64,000 bases of DNA from Sinohyriopsis cumingii (Eukaryota > Mollusca > Bivalvia > Unionida > Unionidae): assembly GCA_028554795.2 (NCBI GenBank), contig CM068829.1, positions 133,690,579 to 133,754,578 on the forward strand, read 5' to 3'. The notes beneath the pieces were generated by a model that was not told the origin of the DNA, searched no databases, and saw only the letters and a list, made by a program, of their open reading frames with translations. Numbering within the stretch: position 1 is the first letter of the stretch; each line of letters begins with the position of its first letter. Shown here piece after piece: positions 23,938-32,849 of this stretch. Both the position numbers and the translations under genes were made by a program.

Positions 23938-24432
23938 ATGGTCACGAAAGACTCCTTTTGCTCAAAGCCTTGCGTTTTCATCTGGATACTTCTCGACCTC
24001 TACGGGAAAAACAGATTCGTCAACTTTTAGCTACCGAAGACGTGTATGACGATGTGTGTGTAGCTTGTGACTTACACCCCCATTGGACAGATGTCCGTGA
24101 CTGGGTAAAAGGGGGTTTTGAGGCTTGGACCCAAGAAGTGGCCCAGTATGCACGAGAGTTGTTCAAGGAAAAAAGTTACTTTTCAACCTGTGTTAGTGAC
24201 AGTGCCAGAAGAACCCGTCACCCAGGACAGGACTGTCGTGGACATGCCTGAAAGACCCTTTCGGGAGGACACTTGTGTGACCTTACCCCCTATAGAACTG
24301 GTCAGAACATTACCCGAAACATGTTGTACAGACACTTGTGTTTATTCCACGTTGATGGTTATCATGTGTCTTTTATCGTTGTACTTAAGCCTTTGGCTTT
24401 TATGTATTTTTGTCTTTCGTGTTCATGTTTAA
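23928..24432 (+). pseudogene. C-terminal membrane-anchored protein, frameshifted
   Basis: From ATG 23928 the frame gives a helical cytosolic domain (HERLLLLKALRFHL, then DWVKGGFEAWTQEV). Near 24170 the coding signal passes to another frame, which runs to TAA at 24432. That part is an acidic/Pro/Thr linker with several Cys, ending in a ~25-residue hydrophobic segment (VIMCLLSLYLSLWLLCIFVF) and three polar residues. The layout suggests a tail-anchored membrane protein. WVKGGFEAW is faintly like a BH2 motif; with the NLGR of the previous ORF this raises a weak Bcl-2-like idea. A poly(A) signal follows. Confidence 0.55.
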
Positions 24433-24439
24433 AACATTC

Positions 24440-24445
24440 AATAAA
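24440..24445 (+). terminator. Poly(A) signal AATAAA
   Basis: Eight nt after the stop at 24432 and just upstream of the TATA of the ATPase gene. Confidence 0.6.
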
Positions 24446-24460
24446 CGTGTCCTGAAAAAA

Positions 24461-24470
24461 GTATATAAAC
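24461..24470 (+). promoter_or_regulatory. TATA element of the ATPase gene
   Basis: GTATATAAAC lies ~50 nt before ATG 24516, the same spacing as for PolB and the BIR gene. Confidence 0.6.
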
Positions 24471-24515
24471 TCTTGTCTTGTCTGTTTTCGTGTCACAAGT
24501 GACATTCCTAAGACT

Positions 24516-25244
24516 ATGGCTACCTCTGCTGTCTCTGCTCCCTCTTCCTCTACTGTCAAAGTCATAGACGAACACTTAGATTGTGCCAGTTGGGAGGTTT
24601 TGTATCTTCGCCATCCCTTTAACATGCCCATTGCTGGACCTAGCGGTTCAGGCAAAACCGAATTCGTCAAACGCTTGATCGAACATAAACATCATTTGAT
24701 CGATCGACCACCTCAGCGCATCGTGTGGTGTTACAAAGAGTGGCAATTGGCGTACAGCCTCTTGCGAGAAAGTCAAGGCGATTCCATCGTGTTTGTGGAA
24801 GGCATTCCTAAAGAAGACGACGGCATCGTCTCTGACTCCCGTCAAACCCATTTGGTCATTTTCGACGACATGTTAGGAGAAGACGAAGAAGAAATTAAAC
24901 TGTGGTTCACGCGCAAATGGCATCATCGTAATGCCAGTGTCGTTTATATCACTCAAAATTTGTTTCAACAAAGTAAAGCCCATCGCACCATCAATCTCAA
25001 TGCGCATTACGTGGTCTTGTTTAAAAGCCCTCGAGATAAATCGCAAGTGCAAGTCTTAGCCAAACAGTTAGGAACGCCTTGGCTGACTCAGGCGTACGAC
25101 GATGCCACCCAAACGCCACAGGCCTATTTACTCGTCGATTTGAAACCTACGACCCCCGAGGATTTGCGATTTCGTACCCACTTGTTTCACCACTGGTGCC
25201 AAGACAGAGGGCCTGTCCTGTACACGTCTCCGTCCTCGACTTAA
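24516..25244 (+). CDS. A32/FtsK-HerA-type genome packaging ATPase (242 aa)
   Basis: A P-loop ATPase that pumps the genome into the capsid in Polinton-like viruses. Walker A is GPSGSGKTEF at residues ~42-51. Walker B is HLVIFDDMLGE at ~109-119. A sensor-like Gln follows in VYITQNLFQQ at ~147-156, and a conserved RTINLNAHYVVLFKSPRD segment comes next, as in the A32 family. Length and motif order match the adenovirus-independent ATPases of Polintons and virophages. The frame is intact with a strong start after TATA at 24461. It is the best preserved core gene. Confidence 0.93.
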   Translation: MATSAVSAPSSSTVKVIDEHLDCASWEVLYLRHPFNMPIAGPSGSGKTEFVKRLIEHKHHLIDRPPQRIVWCYKEWQLAYSLLRESQGDSIVFVEGIPKEDDGIVSDSRQTHLVIFDDMLGEDEEEIKLWFTRKWHHRNASVVYITQNLFQQSKAHRTINLNAHYVVLFKSPRDKSQVQVLAKQLGTPWLTQAYDDATQTPQAYLLVDLKPTTPEDLRFRTHLFHHWCQDRGPVLYTSPSST

Positions 25245-25265
25245 TTTCATTCCACAAAAAAAATC

Positions 25266-25272
25266 TATAAAA
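25266..25272 (+). promoter_or_regulatory. TATA element before the basic core ORF
   Basis: TATAAAA, 17-23 nt before ATG 25289; closer than for other genes of the element. Confidence 0.45.
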
Positions 25273-25288
25273 ACCTCAGACCCTTCAG

Positions 25289-25689
25289 ATGTCACCCTCC
25301 AGAAAACATCCCTCTTCTAAACAACCCCAAGGAAAGAAAAGGAAAGGACTGCCTCCACGTTTAGTCAAACATGGGGACATATTATCTGTCCTGTCCAAAG
25401 CTTCTCCGCCCCTACGAAAAAACTCATTCAAACAGCTTCCAAAGAGGTCATCGATACCGAGTGCGAATGTTGTTTGAACGTCTTGAAAGGTACGATCCCT
25501 TTGTCCAAACACCAGAAACAATGCATAGGCAAACATCGTCACGTTCTTCGCCAAATGGTTCAAAAGAAAATCCCCCATCGTCAAAAGAAGATGCTGGTCC
25601 AACGTCGAGGCATTTTACCCCTCTTGTTAGGCCCCTTGCTGAAAGGAGTCTTGGGAACCATATTGGGAGGACTGATGGGAGCAAGATAA
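25289..25689 (+). pseudogene. Small basic Polinton protein, frameshifted
   Basis: The N-terminal part (Lys-rich, then HGDILSVLSKASPPLRK) is in one frame to about 25420. The rest continues in another frame with ECECCLNVLKGTIPLSKHQ, then RQMVQKKIPHRQKKMLVQ, and ends in the Gly/Leu-rich LLLGPLLKGVLGTILGGLMGAR. I recall this order (A-S-P-x-x-R helix, EC..NVLxG, basic stretch, GG-L tail) from small ORFs in many Polintons and adintoviruses, where no function is established. The break is one base lost in an A run near 25420. The hydrophobic tail may be membrane-active. Confidence 0.65.
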
Positions 25690-25738
25690 AAAGGCCCTCG
25701 GAAGTCCCAAGATCTCAGAATCGACCCTTGACAACCCC

Positions 25739-26362
25739 ATGGAAGGACGAAAACTAGCTTTAGTGCGTTACAAACGATGGATGGAATACCATCGTTGGCA
25801 AGAACAACACACCCCGCATTTACCTCCCAATCCCCATTTGAGCGAGATGTCCCAGTTACAACACGAATTGCAGTCCTTGATGGATCGCCAAGATTTGTCC
25901 AAAACAGAAAAATCGCAAAAGTACGGTCAAGTCTTGCAACGACTGCAACACTTTCACCAGAAAGCTTTAGACGAAACAGCTCTACCCACTCTGAAAGATT
26001 TTAAGACCTTGATGAAAAGTCCAGCACCATCACCAGTACTACCACCAGTACCACTGACCAACACAGAAAAAGAAGAAGAAGAAGGGTTTCAAACTCCACC
26101 AGAAAAAGTACGCAAGTTAACAACACCACCTACCTCCAGAATTGGATGGATTAAAAAGATGATGACCACCCCTTCTTCATCACAAGAGAAAAATAAAGTG
26201 AAGACAGAAGTGAAGACAGAAGTGAAACAAAAACCGATATCCCCTGTTACGACATCCTCCTCTGCGACACCTATTGCTGGTCGCACACTCAAAGCATTGC
26301 AATCCAAGAAAGTACCCCAAGAGAAAAAGAGTAGCATCTTCCAAGAGTGGGTGCCTTATTAA
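25739..26362 (+). CDS. Conserved Polinton protein next to integrase (207 aa)
   Basis: Intact frame. Residues ~36-75 hold a helix pair (LQHELQSLMDRQDLSKTEKSQKYGQVL) of the kind seen in an uncharacterised Polinton/adintovirus protein that usually neighbours the integrase. The remainder is disordered, rich in Pro, Thr and Ser, then Lys/Glu (KVKTEVKTEVKQK, a short repeat), and ends SSIFQEWVPY. Its stop is 14 nt before the integrase ATG. Function unknown; a scaffold or capsid-interacting role is possible. Confidence 0.65.
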   Translation: MEGRKLALVRYKRWMEYHRWQEQHTPHLPPNPHLSEMSQLQHELQSLMDRQDLSKTEKSQKYGQVLQRLQHFHQKALDETALPTLKDFKTLMKSPAPSPVLPPVPLTNTEKEEEEGFQTPPEKVRKLTTPPTSRIGWIKKMMTTPSSSQEKNKVKTEVKTEVKQKPISPVTTSSSATPIAGRTLKALQSKKVPQEKKSSIFQEWVPY

Positions 26363-26376
26363 CACACAAACACAAA

Positions 26377-27478
26377 ATGGAAAAAGTATTAGCCAGCATT
26401 TACTACGATCCCTCGCATCCTGCAGGTTACGCAGGAGTTCAAAAATTGTATCGTGCTGCCAAAATGCGACTGAAAAGTCTCCGTTTGCCTCAAGTGCAAC
26501 GATGGTTACAAGAACAAGCTGCCTACACTTTACACAAACCCATTCGAGGCAAGTTTTCCAGAAGTCGCACCCAAGTGGAAGGCATCGATCATCAATGGCA
26601 AGCCGATTTAGCCGGTGTCTCTCATTTGGCCAGCTACAATCGTGGCTATAAATATTTATTTTGTGTCATCGACGTCTTTTCCAAATTTGCCTGGGTCATG
26701 CCCTTGACTTCCAAATCGATCAGCGAGTTAGTGCGACCCCTGCAACGGGTGTTGAAACAAAGTGGTCGTCACCCTCTTCGATGGCAAACGGACAAAGGTA
26801 CCGAATTTCTGAACCAAGCTTTCCAAAAAGAATTAAAGAAACGTGGCATTCATTTTTTTACCACCGAGAATCCCGAAACCAAAGCCAGCATCGTGGAACG
26901 TTTTCAACGCACTTTGAAAGAACGCATGTGGAAATATTTTACGCATCACCACACTCTGAAGTACATCGACATCTTACCGCACCTGGTGCAAACGTACAAC
27001 CAATCTTACCATCGAAGCATTGGACGTGCCCCGCAAGAAGTGACTCCCGAGAACGAAGTGCTGGTGTTTGAGAGCCTGTTTGGTACGTCCCCGACGAGGG
27101 CTGTCCCAAAGAAAAGTGGAGAGTTGACCGTAGGAGATTGGGTACGCATTGGCAAAACCTTTCGACAAAGGTTACTTACCTAACTGGACGACCGAATTGT
27201 TTCGTGTCACTGGACGAGTGCATGGCCGTCATCCTGCCGTCTATAAATTGGAAGACATGAATGCAGAAGTGTTCAAAGGAACGTTTTATTTGCCCGAGGT
27301 ACAACGTTTCACCAAAACAGAAGACGACGTGTACGACATCGAAAGCATTCTCGAACGCATAACCCGTAAAGTGGGTAAACGACGTGTCAAAGAAGTCAAA
27401 GTACGTTGGAAAGGATATCCACCCAGTTTCGATTCTTGGATCGACGCTTCGCAAGTCATCGACTATAAAAAGAAGTGA
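26377..27478 (+). pseudogene. Retrovirus-like DDE integrase with chromodomain, frameshifted
   Basis: The integrase inserts the element by strand transfer. An N-terminal helical region (YYDPSHPAGYAGVQKLY) leads to the rve core: first Asp in HQWQADLAG, second in RWQTDKGTEF, and catalytic Glu in SIVERFQRTLKERMW. This is followed by QTYNQSYHRSIGRAPQEVT, typical of rve domains. Near 27175 the frame shifts, and the second part carries an SH3-like stretch and a C-terminal chromodomain (VYDIESILERI ... VKVRWKGYPPSFDSW) at ~27330-27475. Chromodomains read histone methyl marks and can steer integration to chromatin. I use ATG 26377; the longer frame opens only with a GTG. All DDE residues survive. Confidence 0.92.
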
Positions 27479-27483
27479 CCATC

Positions 27484-27813
27484 ATGCCCTTTCACACAGA
27501 CGCAGCTACGTCGACCACTCCTTCACCCAGTTCTTCTCTGCAAGATTTACAGAAACAACCCTTGTGGGTGTGGTGTGGAGAACGTGTGCCTAAAACGCAA
27601 ATCGTCTTTTTCTGCCAAATCTTCGTGGTGTATTGTGTCATCGGGGCAGCCATTGCCAATTTAAGTTTGCAACAAGGAGACAAACAATTGTGGACCATTT
27701 TATTGAGCAGTTGCATCGGTTACCTGCTTCGAAATCCCCTCCCTCAAATTCTCTTCCAACGGGAACCAGGGGAACCTTGTGTCCAGTGCCAGTGTCAGTC
27801 ACCACTCCAATAA
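27484..27813 (+). CDS. Small two-pass membrane protein conserved in Polintons (109 aa)
   Basis: After a Ser/Thr-rich leader, VWCGERVPKTQIVFF leads into a first membrane helix (FCQIFVVYCVIGAAIANL). A short polar link (QQGDKQLW) follows, then a second helix (TILLSSCIGYLL) ending RNPLPQ and a Cys-rich tail (CVQCQCQ). The pattern VP...F.Q..V.Y.V....NL ... LW..LLSS.IGYLL is shared by a small membrane protein of many Polintons and adintoviruses, sited as here between integrase and minor capsid. ATG 27484 lies five bases after the integrase stop; CTATAAAAAG at 27465 is its likely TATA. Role unknown; a virion membrane or egress function is inferred. Confidence 0.78.
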   Translation: MPFHTDAATSTTPSPSSSLQDLQKQPLWVWCGERVPKTQIVFFCQIFVVYCVIGAAIANLSLQQGDKQLWTILLSSCIGYLLRNPLPQILFQREPGEPCVQCQCQSPLQ

Positions 27814-27891
27814 CAACAACAACCCTATTTTGGGCGGAGACACGCCTCTGACGTCCAGTAACCCCTCGGACAGCCACAGAACTCTGGAATT

Positions 27892-28824
27892 ATGAGTCAC
27901 CAAAACCAATTTTACTTAACCTTACCCAGTGACAGTTCCATGGATGTGTTTCCCAAGAACACGTTGTGCTGTTACACGACCAAATTACCTCAGACCATCC
28001 CATTAGATCACGAAGCCCATTGGGAAGTGGCTTTTGTAGAAATCATTCACCCGACCCAAATCCTCAATGTCCTTCCCTATCAAAATTCTTTTGACGTGGA
28101 AGTTCATGACGAACAATTGCAACAGTACTTGGATACCTATGACAAATATGACAAGAAAACCCCTGGCACAAAAAATCAAAAGTACACCACCTATCACTTG
28201 TTCGTTCCCCCAGGCTATTATTTTAGTGGTCAACATTTGGTCAGCACCATAACCTTCAGGTTTAATGTCGTGTTTCTGAAAGCTTTGGAAAGTGTCAAAA
28301 AAAGTGTCACCATGGAATACCACAAAGCAGGTCGTCGCTTCTTGGTGAAATTTGACGGGAGTAAAATCGTGTCCCTTTAATTTTGTCCTGAATTGTTTGA
28401 CATGTTGGGTGGAGACATGGACATAAGAAAGGCCATGCTCAAGAAAAACGAATTACCAATCATTTACGACAACGAGTCTTTTAGCAAGTTATTTCGTGCC
28501 CCGGTAGAACTGAACCAAGGACTGAATTTGATGTTTGTGTACTCCGATGTGGTGGAGTACAACGTGGTGGGACACACCTCCGTGCCGTTACTGGGTGTCA
28601 ATCCTTTCAAAGTGGATTCTGCCACGGTCACTGACGAGGAAGGTGGAAACACTTACCACGTTCACCGCGAATTTGTACATCCTCACTATTTGCCTGTCAG
28701 CAAGTCGTATTTGGACACGGTCAATATTGCTATAAAAGGAGATCTGGGACAAAATATTTCATTCACCAAAGGAAAAGTCACGGTGAAACTCCATTTTCGA
28801 AAACGGTTCTCTCACGATTCGTAA
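27892..28824 (+). pseudogene. Minor capsid protein (penton, single jelly-roll), interrupted
   Basis: The start FYLTLPSDSSMDVFPKNT and the following HWEVAFVEIIHPTQILNV are signatures of the Polinton penton protein, which fills the five-fold vertices. The frame is stopped by TAA at 28378 and resumes at once (FCPELFDMLGG) to TAA at 28824. The second half ends in a strand-rich region (LDTVNIAIKGDLGQ ... VTVKLHFRK) typical of the jelly-roll C-terminus. No frameshift, just the one nonsense codon. It is followed four bases on by the core-protein gene; a TATA-like CTATAAAAGG lies inside its 3' part at about 28730. Confidence 0.88.
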
Positions 28825-28827
28825 GTC

Positions 28828-29253
28828 ATGTATCCAGTGTACCGAGGGGTTGCTCGACAGCGAGGACACGGTTTAGGAGATATGTTAAAATCGGCCTTTC
28901 GTTCGGTGGCCCCGGTGTTGAAACCGATGGTGACACGCGGATTGCACGCCTTGAAAGATGCGGCACTGACACAAGGCAAAGAATTTCTCCAAAATGTCAT
29001 CATCGACAAACAAAATCCTAAAGAAGCCTTCATGACGGCAGGCTAAAATGTCTTGCTGTAAACGGGCAAAGACCTTTTGGGCCGACGAGACACACCTATA
29101 AATGCCCTGCACGCTACCGAGTCAATCATTCAGCAAGGACAAGGCAGAAAGAGACGAAGAAGAAAACACCCTTTCACCAGACTTCACACTTCTAAAGCTA
29201 GAAAGGAAAAGAAAAGAAGAACCGTTCGAGACTTAGACGTTTTCGATTATTGA
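28828..29253 (+). pseudogene. pX/pVI-like basic core protein, interrupted
   Basis: The first part, MYPVYRGVARQRGHGLGDML, resembles the Gly-rich N-terminus of adenovirus-like pX/pVI proteins. It is followed by an amphipathic stretch (FRSVAPVLKPMVTRGLHAL) and LQNVII. TAA codons at 29044 and 29059 interrupt the same frame. It then continues with LLGRRDTP, an Arg/Lys cluster (GRKRRRRKHPF), a second basic block (KARKEKKRR) and a short acidic end (VRDLDVFDY) to TGA at 29251. Such proteins condense the genome in the virion and carry adenain cleavage sites. It sits between penton and hexon. Confidence 0.72.
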
Positions 29254-29266
29254 GAAAGAGAAAAAA

Positions 29267-30582
29267 ATGATGCATCGAGAGTCTTGTGCCTGTTCCAAGT
29301 CGGAACTGGATCTGTTTGCCATGCCCCCACCATGATGACCATGCAAGAATCCCAGTGGGTGGAATTTCATCCCGCCTCCTCTTTGACGGATTCCGCTCCC
29401 ATCGAGTTTGAAATCAAAGGACAACCCGAAGATTACATCGATCTGAATAGCAGTTACCTGTATTTGAAAGTGAAAGTGATCAAAACGGACAACACCAATC
29501 CAGGAGGCGATGCTAGAGTAGCTCCTGTCAACAATTTCATGCATTCCTTGTTCAGCGAAGTGGACTTGTACTTGAATAACAAACTGGTCAGCAGCAGCAT
29601 GGATACTTACCCATATCGTGCCTACCTGGAAAATCTCTTGACGTACGGAAAAGAAGCCAAGAATACTCATCTGGATGCTTGCGTGGTATGGAAACCTGAC
29701 ACGGCAGGTGTAGGCACGTTTAGCGACACAGTCCTGACAGAAGATGACAATGTGGGGTTTAACGACCGTCGTAAGAAAAGTCTGTAATGGCGAAGTTTAG
29801 AACTGATGGATCGTTTGCATTTGGACATGTGGTTGCAAGAAAATTATTTGCAGAACGGGGTGGATATCCGTCTGAGACTGAATCGTAGCAGTGCCGCTTT
29901 CCATTTGATGGCCCATGCCAATGAATACAAAACTATCATTCAAGAAGCCCGACTTTACGTGCGTCGTGTGGAAGTGTTACCTAAAGTGGGAAACGACGTC
30001 AGTCAGACGTTGAGCAGAACGACCGCCAAGTATCCGATGCGACGCGTAGAAGTGAAAACGTTCACCATTCCCGCTGGACAGCGATCTATGATCGAAGATC
30101 ATCTGTTCCAAGGACAGTTACCCAAACGTTTGATTGTTGGTATCGTCAGGAATTCAGCCTTCAACGGAACCCACGATCAAAATCCTTTTGAGTTTCAACA
30201 TTACAATGTGTCCAAGATCGAAGTCAGTCGCGACGGCAAGACCTTGTGTACCCGACCCTTTGAGCCCAACTTTGGTGTCGCGAAGAATTATTTGAGATAG
30301 TACTTGTCCCTGTACGAAGCCACCGAACAGTTAGGAACCAGCACAAGTCACGGTATTTCGTACGACGATTATGAAGGAGGCTATGCTTTGTGGGGTTTTG
30401 ATTTCACTCCAGACCAAGGCAGCGACGAGGGACATTTCCACCCTATAAAATCGGGTCAGATTCGTGTGGAACTTCAGTTTGCAAATCCACCTCCAGATCA
30501 CACAGTGAACGTCCTCCTGTATGCAGAATTTGACAATACCATAGAAATCAACAGTTTGAGAGAAGTCATTCTAGACTATTAG
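29267..30582 (+). pseudogene. Major capsid protein (double jelly-roll hexon), broken
   Basis: The tandem ATGs at 29267/29270 open a frame with SCACSKSELDLFAMPP, a hallmark start of Polinton hexons. A frameshift near 29330 follows. The next frame gives the first jelly roll (VEFHPASSL, SAPIEFEI, YIDLNSSYLYLKVKV, HSLFSEVDLYLNN). TAA at 29785 and TAG at 30298 interrupt it. Between them lies the second jelly roll (DRLHLDMWLQ, VDIRLRLNRS, KTFTIPAGQ, NPFEFQHYNV), and after the TAG the C-terminal part with GYALWGFDF and LQFANPP. Total length ~435 codons is normal for the family. The fold builds the T-number capsid shell. Confidence 0.92.
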
Positions 30583-30632
30583 AAGCCGTGGAATACTGTT
30601 ATCCCTCTTTGCCTGGTGGAGAAACTTTGAAG

Positions 30633-31085
30633 ATGGAATGTGAGGAGACCGGGGAAGAAGAATCTCAAGAAAAAGACGAAGAAGTTATCATGATGAAGTC
30701 AAGATGGCCAGAACAAGAAGCCCATTTAGTCTCCTGTTTTGCCAAACACTTGGTCGAAAAAATGACGGAATTGATCAAGAAAGATTACTATGGATGTCAA
30801 AACGATCATCCCAGTCAAATTCAGCACGATAAATGCCTAATGCTGAGTCAAGAAGAAAAATTGAACGAGTATCTGGACGAAGCTTGGAGTCTTATCTCGG
30901 ACGAAGTCGTGTTGCATCAGTGGTATAAAGACTTGCGTGAACATTCTTGTCCACCATTAACCACTCACGAGATCCATCGTATCGAAGCTATCCTGAATCA
31001 GAGTGGGGAGACGAAGCGAAGAAACGGTTATTTGTCAGACATTTTCAAGCAAAAAGTCAGGATCGAATTGATCACTTATTATTAG
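30633..31085 (+). CDS. Uncharacterised Polinton protein with a conserved Cys/His/DHPSQ motif (150 aa)
   Basis: I use ATG 30633; the frame reaches 30588 only via GTG. An acidic start (EETGEEESQEKDEE) leads into a helical domain with YYGCQNDHPSQIQHDKCLM at residues ~53-71. This Cys/His grouping could bind a metal, and I recall similar spacing from late genes of other adintoviruses without a known role. It ends in a helical stretch (DEAWSLISDEVVLHQWYKDL) and a basic tail. TATA-like CCTATAAAAT lies at about 30444. It overlaps the poorly defined 5' part of the protease gene. Confidence 0.65.
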   Translation: MECEETGEEESQEKDEEVIMMKSRWPEQEAHLVSCFAKHLVEKMTELIKKDYYGCQNDHPSQIQHDKCLMLSQEEKLNEYLDEAWSLISDEVVLHQWYKDLREHSCPPLTTHEIHRIEAILNQSGETKRRNGYLSDIFKQKVRIELITYY

Positions 31086-31107
31086 CTGTGAAGAAGAAAA
31101 AACACAC

Positions 31108-31628
31108 AAAACATAGATACCTGGGAACTTTATTACCTTTTGAACCACAGTTCGTACACGGCTTCTTGGAATCCTGTCGTATGTGCTAAAGATGAACTCC
31201 CTCATCGCAAACCTCAAGACCATCTAGCCTATGTGATCAACAGGGACGACAGTCATCTCCCAGGACCCCACTGGGTAGCCGTCTACTTTCCTCAAGAAGG
31301 ATGTGTGGAATATTTCGATTCGTATGGATTGCCCCCTTTGGAAGACGATATCATTGACTTTATGAGAAGAAATGCTCAGACCACCCGATTCAATAATGTG
31401 AAATTACAAGACACAGATTCCTTGGTGTGTGGACAATATTGTGTGTATTTTCTGCATCATCGCAGCCTGGGCTATTCCTTAGAACATTTAGTGACTCATT
31501 TTGATCCTCGTTCTTCTTCTAGAAACGATGTGAAAGTAGATCAATGGTTTTGTGACCATTATGCTTATCTTTTGTCTCAAGCTAGGAAACGTAGTGTCCA
31601 TCAATGGCCTAATGACTTCCAACAGTGA
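31108..31628 (+). pseudogene. Adenain-type cysteine protease, probably frameshifted near its start
   Basis: The maturation protease of adenovirus-like capsids. The catalytic set is present: His in GPHWVAVYF, the acidic residue in CVEYFDSYG, the oxyanion Gln in KLQDTDSL and Cys in VCGQYCVYFL. The C-terminal half (WFCDHYAYLLSQ) is also typical. The likely N-terminal strand (RYLGTLLPFE) lies in a different frame up to ~31165. I found no ATG in either frame at the right place, so the 5' end is uncertain. The main frame starts at a TTG (31140). An AATAAA follows at 31773. Confidence 0.85.
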
Positions 31629-31906
31629 AAATCACAGTTTCATTCACAACGTTCTCAGCCTTGTCCAATGGAGAAAAAAAAATGTTTGTCATTTGAAACA
31701 AATTATTTGATGTTATTTTGTTGGATTATTGTTAAAAATGTTAGAGTTGTTTATTAGTGTTAAGTGATTTTGAATAAAAAGTGTTGTGTTCTGAAAAAAT
31801 GCCTTGGTCTTTTGTTTGGCTATAAGAATTTTGATTCATGCTCTTTGACTTCTTACTATCCCTCTCATGGCACTCATTGAACGTTCCGGCTCGAAAACCG
31901 TGGAAG
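31629..31906 (+). other. 3' region of the protease gene with a poly(A) signal
   Basis: AT-rich, no coding. AATAAA at 31773-31778 is followed by GTGTTGTGTT, a GU-rich element as expected at a polyadenylation site. Confidence 0.6.
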
Positions 31907-31932
31907 GATGTTTTCCTTCACGTCCGCGCTTT
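31907..31932 (+). promoter_or_regulatory. Repeated promoter box, copy 1
   Basis: GATGTTTTCCTTCACGTCCG continuing CGCTTT. The same box recurs at 32761, 33548 and 33615. All copies lie 60-150 nt before a small stem-loop gene. The GC-rich core (CACGTCCGCGC) stands out in AT-rich DNA. Confidence 0.65.
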
Positions 31933-31994
31933 GACTTTAAAGCCAGGATAGCCTCTAGTCTAACCATCCATTGTCGACTCATCCTCCTACGAAG

Positions 31995-32351
31995 ATGTGC
32001 TCCAAACTAGCTAAGCTAAACGAAGCCTACGTGAATTTGCATAGGGTCAGACACAGTCTGATACCGAAGCCAGAAGAGATAGAGAATGTGAGAATGTTAA
32101 AAGTCACTGAAGACCTGATATAAGAGCTCTTCAGAGAAGAAGTGAACAGGGAGAAAGAAGAATGGACAGAGAAGTACAGACATCAGAAACAGCAGAGAGA
32201 GCAGCAACAGCAGCAACAGGAGCAGCAACCTGAACCTGACAGAGCCTTTGTCGATTGTCGTATCGACACCAAAGAGTTCTTCTCTTTCCGAAGAAGCAGA
32301 CCTATCGTCAGAAAGTCTATCGTCAGAGGACATCGCATTCTTAGAAATTAA
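31995..32351 (+). pseudogene. Terminal small gene 1 (paralogue of the gene at 32850), interrupted
   Basis: The first residues, MCSKLAKLNEAYVNLHRVRH, align with those of the gene at 32850 (LAKLLELHVHLEYARR). TAA at 32121 interrupts the frame after 42 codons. The same frame runs on as a coiled coil (LFREEVNREKEEW, then a Gln-rich stretch) and a basic tail with a short IVR repeat (RPIVRKSIVRG) to TAA at 32349. A histone-type stem-loop follows 29 nt on. Family unknown. Gln/Glu coiled coil and genomic setting resemble the gene at 16668. Confidence 0.65.
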
Positions 32352-32379
32352 AAGATTGCCATAGCAAACAAAAAAAAAC

Positions 32380-32419
32380 AGCCCTTTTCAGGACTACCCA
32401 ATACTCTAGAAAAGAAATA
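32380..32419 (+). terminator. Histone-type 3' stem-loop after terminal gene 1
   Basis: AGCCCTTTTCAGGACT at 32380-32395 with ACCCA directly after, then CTCTAGAAAAGAAATAG. One of the six stem pairs is lost (C opposite A), while the outer pair is A-U in place of G-C. Confidence 0.65.
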
Positions 32420-32760
32420 GTAATCCATTTACCAATGTGTGTATGTAGAGTAGTGTGAATATAAACACTGACTCTTTTTTATAGTGTGAGTAAATGTGTT
32501 TGTGTATATGATTGTGTGTTGTAAGTGCTCACGTACGTTTGTGTGGATAGTAGATTATGATGATGTTTTTGTTTGCTGTTTGACGTATGGGGAGAGTAGA
32601 TTTGGGGTTTGATTGGATTGCCTTGCATATGTGAATAGTATATTATTTGATTAATAAAATTTTAGAATAGTGATGGGTAGTGTAAAAAGTGAGTTAGTGT
32701 TTCTTTTAGGTCCGCGCGTTGTTTGGTTATGATCTAGGTAAGATCAATTTTGTTTTAGGG

Positions 32761-32795
32761 GATGTTTTCCATCACGTCCGCGCTTTCAGTATAAA
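32761..32795 (+). promoter_or_regulatory. Repeated promoter box, copy 2, with TATA
   Basis: GATGTTTTCCATCACGTCCG continuing CGCTTT, then TATAAA at 32790-32795. The ATG of the next gene follows at 32850, ~55 nt on. Confidence 0.7.
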
Positions 32796-32849
32796 TTAAA
32801 AATCGTTCGGCAGTCTAGCTACCCTTGTTGATTGATCAACACCACCAGA

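Noticed and set aside
18100..32123. Alternative genetic code (TAA/TAG = Gln)
   Set aside because: Several intact genes end in TAA and frameshifts are also common, so decay is simpler. The lack of TGA breaks is kept as a finding.
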